Below, one piece after another: positions 47,301 to 59,792 of a stretch of 64,000 nucleotides of DNA (its first letter is position 1; each line of letters starts with the position of its first letter). A program made the translations under genes and the position numbers. This stretch comes from Halicephalobus mephisto. Lineage: Eukaryota; Nematoda; Chromadorea; Rhabditida; Panagrolaimidae. The notes under the pieces were generated by a model. The model made no database searches. It had not been told where the DNA came from and was given only the letters and a program-made list of their open reading frames with translations. The stretch is taken from the NCBI GenBank assembly GCA_009193035.1, contig SWDT01000001.1, positions 620,001 to 684,000 on the forward strand, given 5' to 3'.

Positions 47301-50300
47301 CTCAAGATCCTGATGTCACTGATAAAAGTGTTACAGTAACCCCTACTGCTATTAGGAGAGGTTCTGAACCCTCGAGGGATCCACCTACAGTCAAACCTGC
47401 TTCTGAATCTGAATCCGAAGAAGAATCAAGCGAGGAAGAATCAGAAGAAGAAGAAGGAGAGGTCGTCGTCCATCAACACAAGACCTCCATCATCGGGTAC
47501 AGAACTATCACCCCGATGGGCCCGGATGGAGTCCGAAAAGAAGCCCCGATTGTTCCTGTTAAGCCCCAAGCACCGACAACTGTTAATGCCAAGCCTTACA
47601 CATCTCCTGCGATGAATGGGATTCAGAGACAGGAGGAATCTTCAAACAAATCTCCGCAGAAAAAAGAATATACTCCAAAACAACAACCAAGCACTGAAAA
47701 ACAATCTCCAAAAACAGAATTGTGAGTTTGTTGAATACTTTATTAATATTTCGATTAACTTCTTCTTCTGTTTCTGTTGCTTTATTAATTGAAACTAATC
47801 TTATTTGGATACGATTTTAGCAATCAATATGACGGAATTCAGAAATGGGAAAGTGCTGCTGCTTATATTAGGAGGAAAAATCGGGAGAGAAGACTGAGAA
47901 ACAGAACGATAGGAGCGCCAGATGAAGTCATCCAACGGTATTTGTTGTCCTTTGTCTTTGTTCTTTGATTTTGTTTAATTTAAAGAATTTTATTGATTTG
48001 TTTATTTTTAGAGCACGTGATCTCAGACAAGAAATTGAAGAAACGACTGCAGCGAGGAAGAAACAAGAAACTACTGCACTGGAATCTCAATCTAAACAGC
48101 CATCAACTACTCATACTGGTTACTCTAGACCTAGTTATTTGGATGAACGGAAAATTCATGACTACAGAATTCCTCATTCGTATATTGATCGGAGGAAATC
48201 CTTCCATGAAACGACCCCGAACTTTGACGAAGAAAGCCACTCTTCTGGATACACTTATGATCGATCTCGTTACATGCCGGCCAGTCGATACGAAGAAGAA
48301 CTCGACAATTGGACCGGCGGGAAAAACAGATTCGAAGTGTATCAGACGAGAGCGGAGAGAGAAGCTCAATACAACACTGGAGGAATGCCGTACAGAAGTC
48401 AGATGAGTAATTATTGGTTTGGGGATAGAACTGCTAATCCATATGTGACTGGAAGCACCTACAAGTCGAGGTATGATGACCACTATATCCACAGAAGACC
48501 GACGATGGAATCTGAGAGACCAGTAACACCAGGAGCTGATCATTCTTCTCAGAGTTCTTCTGTTGGTTACGGTCAAAGTCATCCAGAATCTACTGCGAAC
48601 TCGACGAAAGAACCCTTTTTGTCGAGATTGAAACCAGTGACCCGCAGAATCGGGTCAGTTCTGAGGGATTCTGACAGCAGGAAACCCCGAGCTCGATCTC
48701 AATCGACCGAAAGAAAACTCTCCGTCAACAACGACGATTACAATCTACGACTAATGACCCCAGAAATCTCTTCTATCACTGGTTCGGAGAGGAGTGACTA
48801 CAGTTATGTAAATTACCACGATTCTACTTCCAATAGGACTTCTATGCCGAGAGAACCAGACGTCTCCCTCGCTCCAGCCAGAGGAATTCTCAAAAACAAA
48901 CAGGTTAGATTAATTGCAATTGCACTAAATTTCGATATATAATAATTAAGATATCATCTTCCTCATCTTTAAAATTAAAAAATTCCAAAAAAATATATAA
49001 AGTAAAAATATTAAAAAACATTACTTTTAATACTAGGAAAAAGTTGTAGAACGAATTATTCAATTTCAAAATGGATTTTAACTATAGTTTTTTTTAAATA
49101 CATAATCAGACTACCATCGAGATCATTTTTTTCTGGGATTTACAAAAACTCATAAAACTTTAATCATAATAATTTTTAAAAAAACACTATTTTAAAAAGC
49201 GAAAATTAATGTTATTTGAAATTTTCCGACGTGCATTTGTCGAATTCATTATATTCAAATTTTAATAATGATAATTTATATAAAAATGAACTTGTGACTT
49301 TGGTCTGATTACTTTTTACATAAACCTCAGACTTTAGTAATTAAACGAATATTATAAAAGAAGCGATATATGAATTTTCTAAAAGGAAAAAAATCAATAT
49401 ACAATAGTTTTCTTTATATATTATAAAAGACGCGATATATGAATTTTCTAAAAAGAAAAAAATCGATATACAACATAGTTTCGTTTATATATTATAAAAG
49501 AAGCGATATATGAATTTTCTAAAAAGAAAAAAATCGATATACAACAGTTTCCCTTAGGGGAAATAAAGAATGTTTTTTCTGCTTGACAGAATAGTTGCAG
49601 CTCGTTGATCGGGCAGTTACCGTATGCTTTACAGAACTACTTTTTTCAGGCGACAGAACTGGAACCTCGAGCCACCTCTGTGACGGACACTTCAGGTTGG
49701 TCAGAATCCGTTTATTTTATATTAATTTTTTGACCCGTTTTGAAGCACTTTTTCTTTGGTGCCGTTCTTCTTTTTGCAGTTTTAACCCGATATTGAGTGA
49801 ATCAATTTGTTTTCATTTCTATCACAGGAAATCCCATAAATATTTTTAGATATGAATCCTCTGAAAGGAGTAAAACAAATGATTGGAAAAATCCGACGAC
49901 ATTTATCTCATGAAAAAAGCATGAGTCCGGCTCGTTTCCGACATGGCTCGATGGGGTCTGCGGCTTCTGTTGATCCCGGTTCGTGTGTTTTAGTTATTTT
50001 AGAGCACAAAATTCTTCCTTATTGACAGAACTAACATTTTTTTCAAGTTTGAATTTTTTGATTGTTGTGAATTTTTGTAAGTTAATGATGAATTTGGAAT
50101 TTGTTGATTTTAGGACGAATGAGAACCCCGGGAGCATCTGATTTCTTCGAGACTCCGGGAAAAAAGAAGAGTTTCTTAAACATGACCAGAAGACGAACTA
50201 CTGAAGTCAGAATCGGAGCCGACGGAAAAATCATGGCCCCGACCTTCCCAGAAGACGAATTCAAACGACCCCGATCTCCGATCGACAGAATAAAATCCTT

Positions 50301-50606
50301 GTTCAGAAAATCCAAGGATAATCTAAGTACAATATCTTCTGGATCATCCAATTACCACAGTTACAATCCAGCAGGTCCTAATTCGGCTTCTTCACGGTTC
50401 AATACGGCGGATAAAATTTTCGGCAGTTATCCATCTTCTACGCAAAGTTCGGGTCGGCAATTTTCAAGATACCCTGGTAAAATTACATTAAATAAATTAA
50501 AATAACACAGATTTCAGCGTCGTCAAACTATACGTCCTCAAATCGGTTTAGCGGCTACACCCCAAGTTCTGCACGACACTGGTATGAAGATTCGCATCTT
50601 TACTGA
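44356..50606 (+). CDS. unc-82: UNC-82 / NUAK (ARK5) AMPK-related kinase
   Basis: Eleven exons join in phase: 44356-44640, 44683-45947, 45994-46516, 46673-47032, 47072-47721, 47821-47937, 48012-48903, 49650-49695, 49850-49978, 50114-50476, 50518-50606. The product has 1572 residues. The kinase domain starts near residue 60 with glycine loop G-S-G-T-Y-G-K-V. It has V-A-V-K-L-I, catalytic loop [14 protein letters not shown] and the LKB1-type T-loop [15 protein letters not shown]. The long C-terminal region is Ser/Pro and acid-rich with helical basic segments. An A-R-G-I-L-K-N-K block matches the GILK motifs through which NUAK kinases bind PP1. In C. elegans UNC-82 organises muscle thick filaments. 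All active-site residues are present. Confidence 0.93.
49351..49550. repeat. 70-bp tandem repeat in a unc-82 intron
   Basis: Nearly three copies of a 69-71-bp unit begin ATTATAAAAG at 49351, 49420 and 49491. Each contains GCGATATATGAATTTTCTAA and ATCGATATACAA. They lie in the 746-bp intron 48904-49649, the longest of the gene. Confidence 0.9.
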
Positions 50607-50774
50607 CGAAATCCGACTTTTGTGAAGCTGCGAAATGGAGATTATTTGACAGTTTTAATTTTAATTACACAAGTACTCAGCTAGTCATTACTTTGATATG
50701 TGAACAATACTGGAATGAATTTTTTGCTCAAACCTTAGGCAGTAATGATGTGTTTTATAACGAGATATGGATTA

Positions 50775-53700
50775 CTAGGGCTCATCTAATGAAAGAAATG
50801 TTTCTTGTTCTTCATTGCGAAGTCCGTTTGGTGGATTACCCGATGGTTTGTTGACAGAGTTCGTTGCACCGGTTTTCTTGACACCTGCGACAAAATAATC
50901 TTTTTTACGTCCAAAGTACACTTTGGTGTCGTTCTCGTCATCCTCAAAACAAATTCGGATAAATATACGTGATCAGAACTGCCGATTTTCGAACTGAATT
51001 CGAATTAATTCAAGTTTGAAAATCGAAAAAATCGAATTCAAGCCAAGTATTAAGTTAGAATTTGAAACTTTTGAACTTCGAACTCGAATTAGTTCAAAAT
51101 AAATTAAAATTGAAATTATTTGATTAGGATTTCTCCATTTTCGAATAGAATTAATTCAATCCGAATTAGGATTCTTTGAATTTCGAACTCGAATTTTTAA
51201 ATTTGAACTTGATTTTTTCGATTTTTGAACTCGAATTAATTCAAAATTAATTTAAATTCAATTTAGAATCCATTCAAAATCTAATTCGAAAATTGGAAAG
51301 TTCTGTATATGATTAAAGAATTACCTCCAGATCATCATCGGAACTTTCCAATCCGCAAGTTTCCATTTCCTCCGGCTCTCGACCCTCGATTATCCGCATG
51401 TAACGGTATTCCAGGCTTGAATAGGATTATTATTACAGTAAGTTTAACCAAATAATTATACCTCCTGTTTCTTTGGTAGAAAATTACATTGGCAAGAATC
51501 AACATGGCAATCAGCACTCCTGCAAGTACTAGAAGCAGCTTCAGATCTCCAGAACTTGTACAGCTTTCAGTTCTTTCTTTGCTTTGAGCTCCGGTCAAGA
51601 TACAGTGTCTGCAAGTGTACTGTAACTAATAAGAACTGAAAATAACCTTACTTTGAAGGAATCCAATGAACTTGTTGCTTTCCATCGACGCATTCTCCTC
51701 TAATTTCTTGAAAGTCGGCAGAATCGCAGATTGGACAGGCATGACTGGTCTCGATAATGACGTGAAAAAGACATCCATCACACGTTCCATCAGGACAAGT
51801 TCTAGGTAGTCTGATCTGGGGCTCATTGGTCGCTGTGGGTTCGCATCTAGTGGTCAAGACCCCGAGAGTTCCGTTCACACACCGATGATAATGAGAAGGA
51901 ATAACGTCAAAGTAGAAATGAATATCGATCGGTCTACTTTCGTCCGTCATTGTATCTAAACTAAGCAATGAAAAAATAATAAAAATAAATATTACCGTAT
52001 TCTAGGTCTTTGTCAGTCAAGTAAAAACCTTGAAAATGTCTGTCTTTCGTTATTGAGGCAATTTTCCTTCCGATAACAAGGGGAGACACGTAGACGACCT
52101 TGGAGGATCGAGTGTCATTGGCTTCTGGATTGACGGGGACCGCTGTGGATCGACAGAATTGGATTTCGTTATCCGTTGTCTAAAGAGTAATTTAAAAAAT
52201 AAAATATTCAAAAATCATACATCTTCTTGCTGGAAAGTAGTCAGAGAAAATGGCTGATTACTGTAATCTTGACAGACGACAGTTTTGAAAATACTAATGT
52301 TGAATGAATGGAAATAAGAATTTCCTTCTCTCGCAAAAACTTTGATCCCTTCGGCAATCATCGGTTTTTCTTTCAAAGGACTGAAATCGAATTTCATTGG
52401 TTTTTCATGTTGATTTTTGTCTTCAATGACGATTTTTCCGGTGAAGGCACATTCTACTCCGTCTTCTGATTCCATGTTAGGTCCGCATTTGACACAACTT
52501 TCTGGTCCGATTTGACTCGAAGTTCGATTCAGTCTGGTTCCAGCAGGACAATGGACACATTTATTCATTTTAGTATCGATGTAACTTCCACGAGGACATT
52601 TGTGGCAATTGCCCATGGAATCTGCAGATGGACATGGGACACAGCTATCAGCACCTCCGATATTGGTCTCGTTGTGGATGTAACCGACATTGGTGATATT
52701 CAAGGAATAAACGATGGCTTTATCGCTCTGAGAATCAGCTCCAATGGTGGTTCCGCTTCTCATGAAGCCGATGATGAATCTAGTTTTCCCATTGTGGTAG
52801 ATAGGGAAATGCATATTTTGTCTGACAAGGGTTCCGTTTAGTACTGTAAGGAATCTGAAGGACCTCTGGACGTTCATAATCTCCTGAACAAGGTAGATGC
52901 TACAGCTTTCGTCAGCACATTTGGTTTCGAATTCGACGGACAACGAAGCAACAGGATTATCAATCGACAATTTAGCAGAATCATCCGCCATCAAATTGTA
53001 GAATCCAGAAGTTACATTGATGGCGAGTTCCATCGCGACTCCTGTTTCTCTGGAAGAAGCAGTTTCAACTCGGTCGCCGAGGGGGATCCACGAAGGCTTG
53101 ATGTTGCATTCTTTGGCTTCTTCTGAAATAATTCTAATAAATAAATAAAATTATAAATAACAAACCAAATGTGACATATTCACAGGAAGATTCTGCAAAT
53201 TCCGGAAGTTTTTCCCAATTCGTCAAAAAGTATCCATAATTCGGTCTTGTCATTGAAGGACATTTGGAACAGTGTTCTCCAGTAGAATACGATCCTTTAG
53301 GGCAGAATTCACAATTTCCTTGTGAATTTCGTTGCATTCCCGGATTACACTTTAAACAAGATTTGTCGTAGCTGTCTGGTTTCTGAAATGAAATTGAACT
53401 TAGAAATTATTTTATGTAAATTTGGATTTTTTCGTAGAATATCTCAGTTCAAAATTCAGATTTTTTTAATTTTAAAAATTGCCCAAAATACAGTAATCAG
53501 ATCTGCAGATTATAAACCTTTAAATTTTGGAAGTTAATCTCCAACTCCGATCTCAGATTCAGAATCCATGGGTTTTAGTACTTTGAGTAATTTTAAAAAT
53601 TTAAAAACATCTAAATTTTGCATAAAATATTTTTTAATTTTCATAAAAATTTTCCCTTACTCTGAAAGATCCTGGTAATGATTCTTGACAAATAATAGGC

Positions 53701-54857
53701 TGAATGTTACTGTAGACTATTTTCTGTTTTCCTTCTCTGCAGGAACCATAAAGAGGAAAATAATCAGAAAGTTCACAAGTAGGTTTTATTTTGCATTTAC
53801 TGGACCTCGGAAAAGAGTATTCAAAGTCCTTACAAGCTTCGCAGGTCTTTGCTCCTTCATTACTGTAATAATTAGCAGGACAAGGTTCACAGTACTTCTT
53901 CCCAGGGACATTGGCATAGGTTCCAGCAGGACAGACGTTGCAGGAGGACGTGTAAGGCAATCCTATGATATCCACCTTGGACACGTAAATTATATCAGCA
54001 AGAGTTGTCAATTCGATATTGTTCGCAATCGTCCAAGTGACCAGATTCTGGCCTCTTTTCAGCTTTAGTTTCTTCGTCCCCCAATCGGCGTTGGGCAAGG
54101 AGTCTTCTTGACTGGCTTTGAGTAATGAGGCCAACTGACTTTCATAACTCTGGCATTGCTCGTTTCTCACATCAATATTACTAACAAGACCTCTACTGTT
54201 CTTCGGCATCTTAACTGTGAATTCAATGTATCCGTTTTGAACAAGTTGGAGAGAAATGGATAATTTCGAAATACAGGATGTTGGTTGATACCTAATTTCA
54301 CCTTCTTCGATTACCCAGCCACTTCTGAAAGAATTTCCAAATTTACTATGCATGAAAGAGTAAACAACACCCAGTAGGACAATGAAATTGCTGAGATCCT
54401 TTGTCGAAGAGTTGTTCTGTCGGATCGGGGTAATTCTCCACAGAGAAGCCCGGAGGCCATTTGGATAATCTTTCAAATCTCTGGCCAGAACCAAGACTGT
54501 AAGTTCCAGATGGGCATTCTTCGCATTTTTGATCTTTAAGATTCAAGAAATGTCCAGCATCACACGAGAAAGCTGAAAACAATTCCAAAATCTTTTTTAT
54601 TCGATGAAATGGACTCACAGCAATTAACTCCACTTTGTGGTGGAGGCACATTGTCACATTGGAGAGCGTGACTGTTAGGAAGTGCAATCCTCCATCGTTG
54701 ACCATGTTCATCGCATTCTGTGTATTGATAAACAAAATCGGAAGGGTTGCAAGTGGTCGATAATACCGTAGCTATCTTTGTCAAAAACAAAACTATTAAT
54801 TCCCTGAATTTCGTTATTCAAAAATTTAAAATAATTCAAAACTTACCAATACTCCAT
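50775..54857 (-). CDS. ELAPOR1/2 (EIG121/KIAA1324)-type membrane receptor
   Basis: A multi-exon gene. The 11-bp first exon (54847-54857) joins in phase to 54619-54803, giving signal peptide MEYWELIVLFLTKIATVLS. The ectodomain follows ELAPOR closely: Y-T-E-C-D-E-H-G-Q-R-W-R-I-A, C-D-A-G-H-F-L-N-L-K-D-Q-K-C, several G-T-Y-x(n)-C-x2-C TNFR/ephrin-like Cys modules, and the signature T-C-P-D-G-T-C-D-G-C-L-F-H. Next come a single membrane helix (LLLVLAGVLIAMLILANVIF), the juxtamembrane L-E-Y-R-Y-M-R, and an acidic cytoplasmic tail (SSDDDLE, then DDENDTKVYF) ending FLSLDEP. The last exon is 50775-50942. ELAPOR1 is an endosome-lysosome protein with a mannose-6-phosphate-receptor-like domain, linked to autophagy and secretory granules. 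Middle exon borders were not all checked base by base. Confidence 0.88.
50974..51305. mobile_element. hAT-like MITE, copy 2 (in an ELAPOR intron)
   Basis: A 332-bp palindromic unit with ends CAGAACTGCCGATTTTCG and, inverted, CAGAACTTTCCAATTTTCG. Flanking octamers TACGTGAT and TATATGAT agree at 6 of 8. It fills most of the intron 50943-51324 of the receptor gene and explains that intron's unusual length. Confidence 0.7.
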
Positions 54858-56308
54858 TATTCTAACATAGTAATTATTGTATTTAAAAAACTAAAACATT
54901 TTCATGAATTTCCCAATATCCGCCACGTTGAAATTAAAAAAGAAAAGAATCCAAAGCAACGTTTTCTCTTTATATTGTGGACTAACAAGGGTTACCAACA
55001 CACGCTTCCTCTGAGTCTCTGTGCCATTCCGACGAGAATTTCAACATGGACGTTTCGGCCCATGGTTTGTGCCTCAGGCTTCCTGCAGTTTGCAGCTGGT
55101 GCAAGCTTGAAAGCGGAGAAGTCGAACACGAGATGTCTGGAAAATTTAGAAAACTGTAAAAAATAACAATAAAAAATTTAAATTGCAATTTTAGAATTAA
55201 ATTTATAATCTTATTCGAGAACAATCCAAAACAAATCAATATCATCTATTAATACTGTAAATAGCACAAAATTATTCTGATGAAATTTCTGTTCAAGTAA
55301 AAATCACAACATCTACCGTACAAATAATCCGAGGTCATGAAGCAGCAACAGCTCCTAGTCTCAACCCGAGCTGCCCCCTAGGCACACCACCAATGGGAGA
55401 ATTGGGTCAAAGGAGCAGACAATTGAAAATTGAAAATTGTTTGTAAATTTTGATTTTGTGCGACATAGGAATAAAAGTAATAAAAGTAAAAAGTACCGTA
55501 CAAATGTTTGTGAAATAATCCCATGGGTTAAAACAACCCTATGGATTAAAGTAAAGAAACAAAGCTCACCGCTAATGGCACTAGTAAACAATATAATTTT
55601 CGACAGCTCAGTACTTCAAGAATATCCTTTAATTCGTCAAATTGGCTTTTGTTCGTCTCCGAAAAATAACTCATGGGAATGAACTCATTATTTTCGGTAA
55701 TAAAGTACTAGTTTCGTCCTCGTAAAACAGAATAGTCACTGTTCTAAGTCCAATTATTGTTGAGGTATTATTTTTCATAAGGGACTTGAAACAAGAATTC
55801 CAATGTCCTTCGAATCATGCCGTCAAGTACTCGTCAGTTACATAGTTCTCTCAATAAGTTCTTTAAAATTAATAAATCTCAAGAATTAATACAATTACTA
55901 CATCCGTCCAGAGCATCAAGTTCTTCAAAAAGTAAATCCCAGGATGCAAACCATAGAAACAAACTTTTCGTCCCCGATGTAATAGTCTACAGCTAAAAAC
56001 ATACTTTTTTATATTGAAAATGGAAAAAATTCGCTTAAAATCCCTCGTTTGCCACGGTTAATGTAAGTTGATACTTATTATTAGAATTAATCAGAAAAGT
56101 TCTATCAACACGAGATCATAGCCCGAGACAATTTCTGCTCATCACCTGATTCTTGACGTCCTCTCAATCATCAGCAGATCAGTTCACTTTATGCACAAAC
56201 ATACCACCAAAGGAGACATTATTAGTGTTTTCCAGTTGTCAGCAATTCGTTTTATGACAATAAAAATTTTTCTGAGTTTCGTGAATCTGATTATCTGAAA
56301 TTCATATA

Positions 56309-56476
56309 CAGTTGAACTTGGATATAAGATATCCCTTAAGGACAGCCCAAAGCTTATCTTTAACAAAGGATATATTATAGCAGGGGTCGATTTGAAGGCA
56401 GATCAACCAAACTCACACCGTATGCTACAACGTGAGATATGTTATAACGGAAATATCTTATATCGAAGTTATACTG
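56309..56476. mobile_element. Tc1/mariner- or pogo-type MITE, copy 2
   Basis: 168 bp, starting CAGTTGAACTTGGATATAAG and ending CGAAGTTATACTG, flanked by TA. It is collinear with copy 1 at 5977-6153, including the shared interior AACAAAGGATATATTATAGC. Confidence 0.8.
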
Positions 56477-56690
56477 TACTAAAATTACCAAAGATATCAC
56501 AAAAACTCATTTTTTTAATTATGTAATTAAATGGAAATATTCTGAAGTTAACAATAGTTCTAGATTTAGAAAATATCAAAAATATTAGTAATCTTCAAGA
56601 AATAAAGAAATCATACAAGATCAGATAGAGTTTTCAATCTAAAAATGACTTACATTACAGTAACTGGATATATTCACTATAGGTTAAGAA

Positions 56691-56825
56691 TAGAGCTGTT
56701 GATTTTCGAATTTTCAAATCGATTTCGGATCCATTCGAGTTTGAAAATCGAGAAATTTAAACTTAAATCGATTTCGAATTAATTCTAGTTCAGAAATCGA
56801 AGATTTCGAAAATCCGACGACTCTA
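56691..56825. mobile_element. hAT-like MITE, copy 3 (short)
   Basis: 135 bp with ends TAGAGCTGTTGATTTTCG and, inverted, TAGAGTCGTCGGATTTTCG. It has the same palindromic TTCGAAATC interior as copies 1 and 2. No clean target duplication is seen. Confidence 0.5.
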
Positions 56826-56976
56826 ATAAGATATGTGAATTTAGGATTCTGTTTCCATATATCTCCATATATGTTTTCTTTGATAATTTCCTTCCTGATA
56901 TTAATTTTATTTATATTAGTACACTTTACTCTCAAAATGTAAATCAAAAAGGTTTTCATCAAGTCAATGGTTTTTA

Positions 56977-57533
56977 CTTGTGCAAAAACTGTTGTGGGAA
57001 TGAGTATTCAAAAGTTGAATCGTTGGATGTTAGTTGGAAAATGATGAATGCTTTGCAGTAAAATGTCATGTATCAAGTTAGGAGTTTAGGTTAAAAATCA
57101 CGTGTCTAGTGATAGAACTTGATTAACTGCTAATGAATTATGCTTAGGCTTGAGTCGGAAGCTTGAAAAAAGCTGGGAATATATACCCATGAACTCAACT
57201 ATTTTAGTTATATCCTCCTATATCACTAACAACCATTACATAAAATGACCAACTGTTCGGAACTACTATTAACTACCTTATTTCAACTATGGCAATTGAT
57301 AGATTCATGAAATTCTCTTTAAAATATTCATAAAATGCATTATAACTCAGTTTAAAATAATTGTAATGATACTGATGTGGAAAGTCAGTCTTTTCGGTTT
57401 CTAAATGCTTTATATACTGTAAAAATGTTAAAAATTAATTTTAACCAATAATTAGAAAAATTGTTTAAAATGAGAATTAAGTGATCCTAACATAAAAAAT
57501 GAGAAATCTCAAGGTTCGTCGTTTTGGGTGAAT
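56977..57533 (+). repeat. left ~557-bp inverted repeat
   Basis: Runs from CTTGTGCAAAAACTGTTGTG inward to GGTTCGTCGTTTTGGG. The reverse complement is at 62311-62842, with few substitutions and small indels. No coding content. Confidence 0.9.
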
Positions 57534-57810
57534 TCGCAAAACGTGAGAGACCATTGTCCCCTCACCCCCATTTTCTCATCTCATTATTTCCATCCCTTTT
57601 CAGTTATTTAGCCCTAAAACACACTTAGAGATATTATATAACAAGCATGTTTTAACTAGGTACAGTGGCTCAACGACTACCCAAATACTTGTACTAACAT
57701 TTATGAGAAGATATAATCCTTTTTTGTAAATCAAGTGAATGCCAACAACGTATGCAGCAAACAGATAAGCAGCCGTAACCAGAGAGAATTAAAACTTTAT
57801 TGAGTTTTAC

Positions 57811-59528
57811 TCATTCTTCTAGAAAATCACGGATATTTTCCTTTACTTTTTCTATGAATTCTTTAAGGTCTTCTGTCTTTTTATCGAAATCCAAATTTTC
57901 TCGCAAAAAATTATCATTTTCCAGATCCATTAATTTCAAAGTGTTATCCAAATTGTCGATAAAGTTCCATTCTTGAAGAGACTCTTTGGCGATTTGTAGT
58001 CGATCATCGGAAGGACAATCCAACAAAAGGCCTCGAAAATAATCGCGCATAATTCCCATACTTACATATTCACTTAAGAATTCTTCCTTCGGATTGTCAT
58101 AATTGGATATGAAGAAGTCCACAATAATAGGATTCAAGTTGTTGTCTATTCCGAAGTTTTCATCATGCATACCTCCAAGCGAAAGGAACACAGTCAAGAA
58201 GTAAATTTGGACAAGAGCACGACGCCATCGATTGCTTTCTGGAACGCATTAATTAATATTTTCATCTATATCGAAAATAACTTTTAAGATCGTTTTCTTG
58301 ACAAAAAGTTGTTTTCATTTCAAAACTAAAACCATATATAGACAAAAACTAACCTGATTGAAGCACATTACCTCGATTCAAGCCTTTAAAATTACGAAAT
58401 GTAGGGATCCATTCACTTGCTATGTATATAATGCATTCCGAACTAACGCAGTTCGGAACAAATAAAATCTTCGGACCCACTTTAATTCTTTTCAACGCAG
58501 TTCGGAACAAATAAAATCTTCGGACCCACTTTAATTCTTTCCAGAAACTTGTAGCAAAATAATTCAATCAGATCCAGATTCCAACGAGAGACTGAAACAA
58601 TCGAATTAGGAAAATCAACAGAAATCATTTGAGATCATAAAATAGTTATCTACTCAAGATCTATTTACTTATTTGAGATGACAGTCAACTAAATCAACAT
58701 TACCTTGTGTATTGTGTCCGGCACTATGGTTGGTCTTTATGCGATATCGAAATACATCAGAACCAATCTTGACATTGCACATAACAGCGGCTCTTGAACC
58801 TTCATTTAGGTCCACATCTTCAAATTTAACAACAGGATTCTTTCCATCGAACACTTTCAACTTAAAGAAATGCGTTGCGGCATTCATAATTGGAGAAGTA
58901 TTGTTGTCCAAGTATTTGGCGATCAGCTGATGGAGATTCGCGGCCTTTGATTCGAACTCGGGGTAGGTAACAAAAAATAAAGATTCATGAAGCATATCAT
59001 AATATTTCTGAGCAGCAACAGCCATAGATCGCTTCGTATTGCTGTACTGTGTTTTCTTAAATCCGTCTATTGCGATGACATATGCCTTCCAATGACCAAG
59101 GCGTGAATGTTTCTGAAATACATTATATCAACCATAAAGTAAAATCATTTCTGCAAAGATAAGAAGCTGTTTTCCAATCCTAACTATAAAGATGAATCTA
59201 GCAGGATCTATATCAAAAATCATCTCCATATAGCAAAAAACAAAGAATAAACTTACCAAGATGAGTGTGTCGTTGTGCTTAATGTCGGCTTCTTCCAAGG
59301 TATTATATTGCAAGAGAATTCGTTCGTCATTGTGGAATAATTCTTGATATTCCGTCTTGATTTTAAGAATAGAATATATTTTGTCCCGCAATTGATCGAT
59401 AGTGGCCTAAAATAATGCTTTTAAAATTTATTTAAATAAAGTACAGAGCAAACCGGATCATCAAGTGTAAGGATCAAATCCTTATGTGACTTCCCTTCGT
59501 GATCCTGCAAATCAATCAGGAGTTGCAT
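57811..59528 (-). pseudogene. UBL + kinase-like gene, copy B (frameshifted)
   Basis: ATG 59528 starts a ubiquitin-like domain (MQLLIDLQDHEGKSHKDL...). The next exon ends in a long region aligned with copies A and C (R-Y-R-I-K-T-N-H-S-A-G-H). After that a TAA stands where copy C reads through or splices. The following segment (58370-58590) contains a 49-bp tandem duplication: the block TCTTCGGACCCACTTTAATT occurs twice. This shifts the frame. The last exon (from about 58240 to 57811) has H-D-E-N-F-G and I-I-V-D-F, then a C-terminal helix K-T-E-D-L-K-E-F-I-E-K-V like those of A and C. The first acidic position of the catalytic-loop motif is Gly here. Probably a pseudogene; the open last exon suggests recent loss. 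Confidence 0.55.
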
Positions 59529-59645
59529 CACTCATAAAAGCTAAAATTTAAAGGATAAATCTATAAAAATAAGTGAATAAAAAGTGCTTTGCATGGGAAG
59601 TTATTCTGAAGGAGTTAGCTGGCCAAAAAATTTTCTAAAAAAATT

Positions 59646-59661
59646 GGAGCATAACACCAAG
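59646..59661 (-). promoter_or_regulatory. shared upstream motif, copy B
   Basis: GGAGCATAACACCAAG, 118 bp upstream of the copy B start. It is aligned with the motifs at 4881-4896 and 62228-62243. Confidence 0.4.
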
Positions 59662-59792
59662 AACAAAAATGCACGCCACTTTAAAAAATAAAGTGCATTG
59701 AGTAATGATGATAATAGTAGGGAATAGTTTAAAAGGTATATTTTAGAAAATAAAATTGATACGTTAGCTCATGGTCATCACAAAATCTAATC

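Larger units (their letters stand above)
54858..56976. other. intergenic, upstream of the ELAPOR-type gene
   Basis: No gene is supported. Possible decayed exons lie near 54985-55145 and 55330-55400. A 59-codon ATG-started frame at 55817-55996 (+), Ser/Lys-rich and ending FVPDVIVYS, is uncertain. Two small MITEs sit at 56309-56476 and 56691-56825. Confidence 0.4.

Noticed and set aside
48103..48582. 159-codon open frame on the minus strand
   Set aside because: Antisense to the seventh unc-82 exon, no motif, explained by codon bias of the sense strand.
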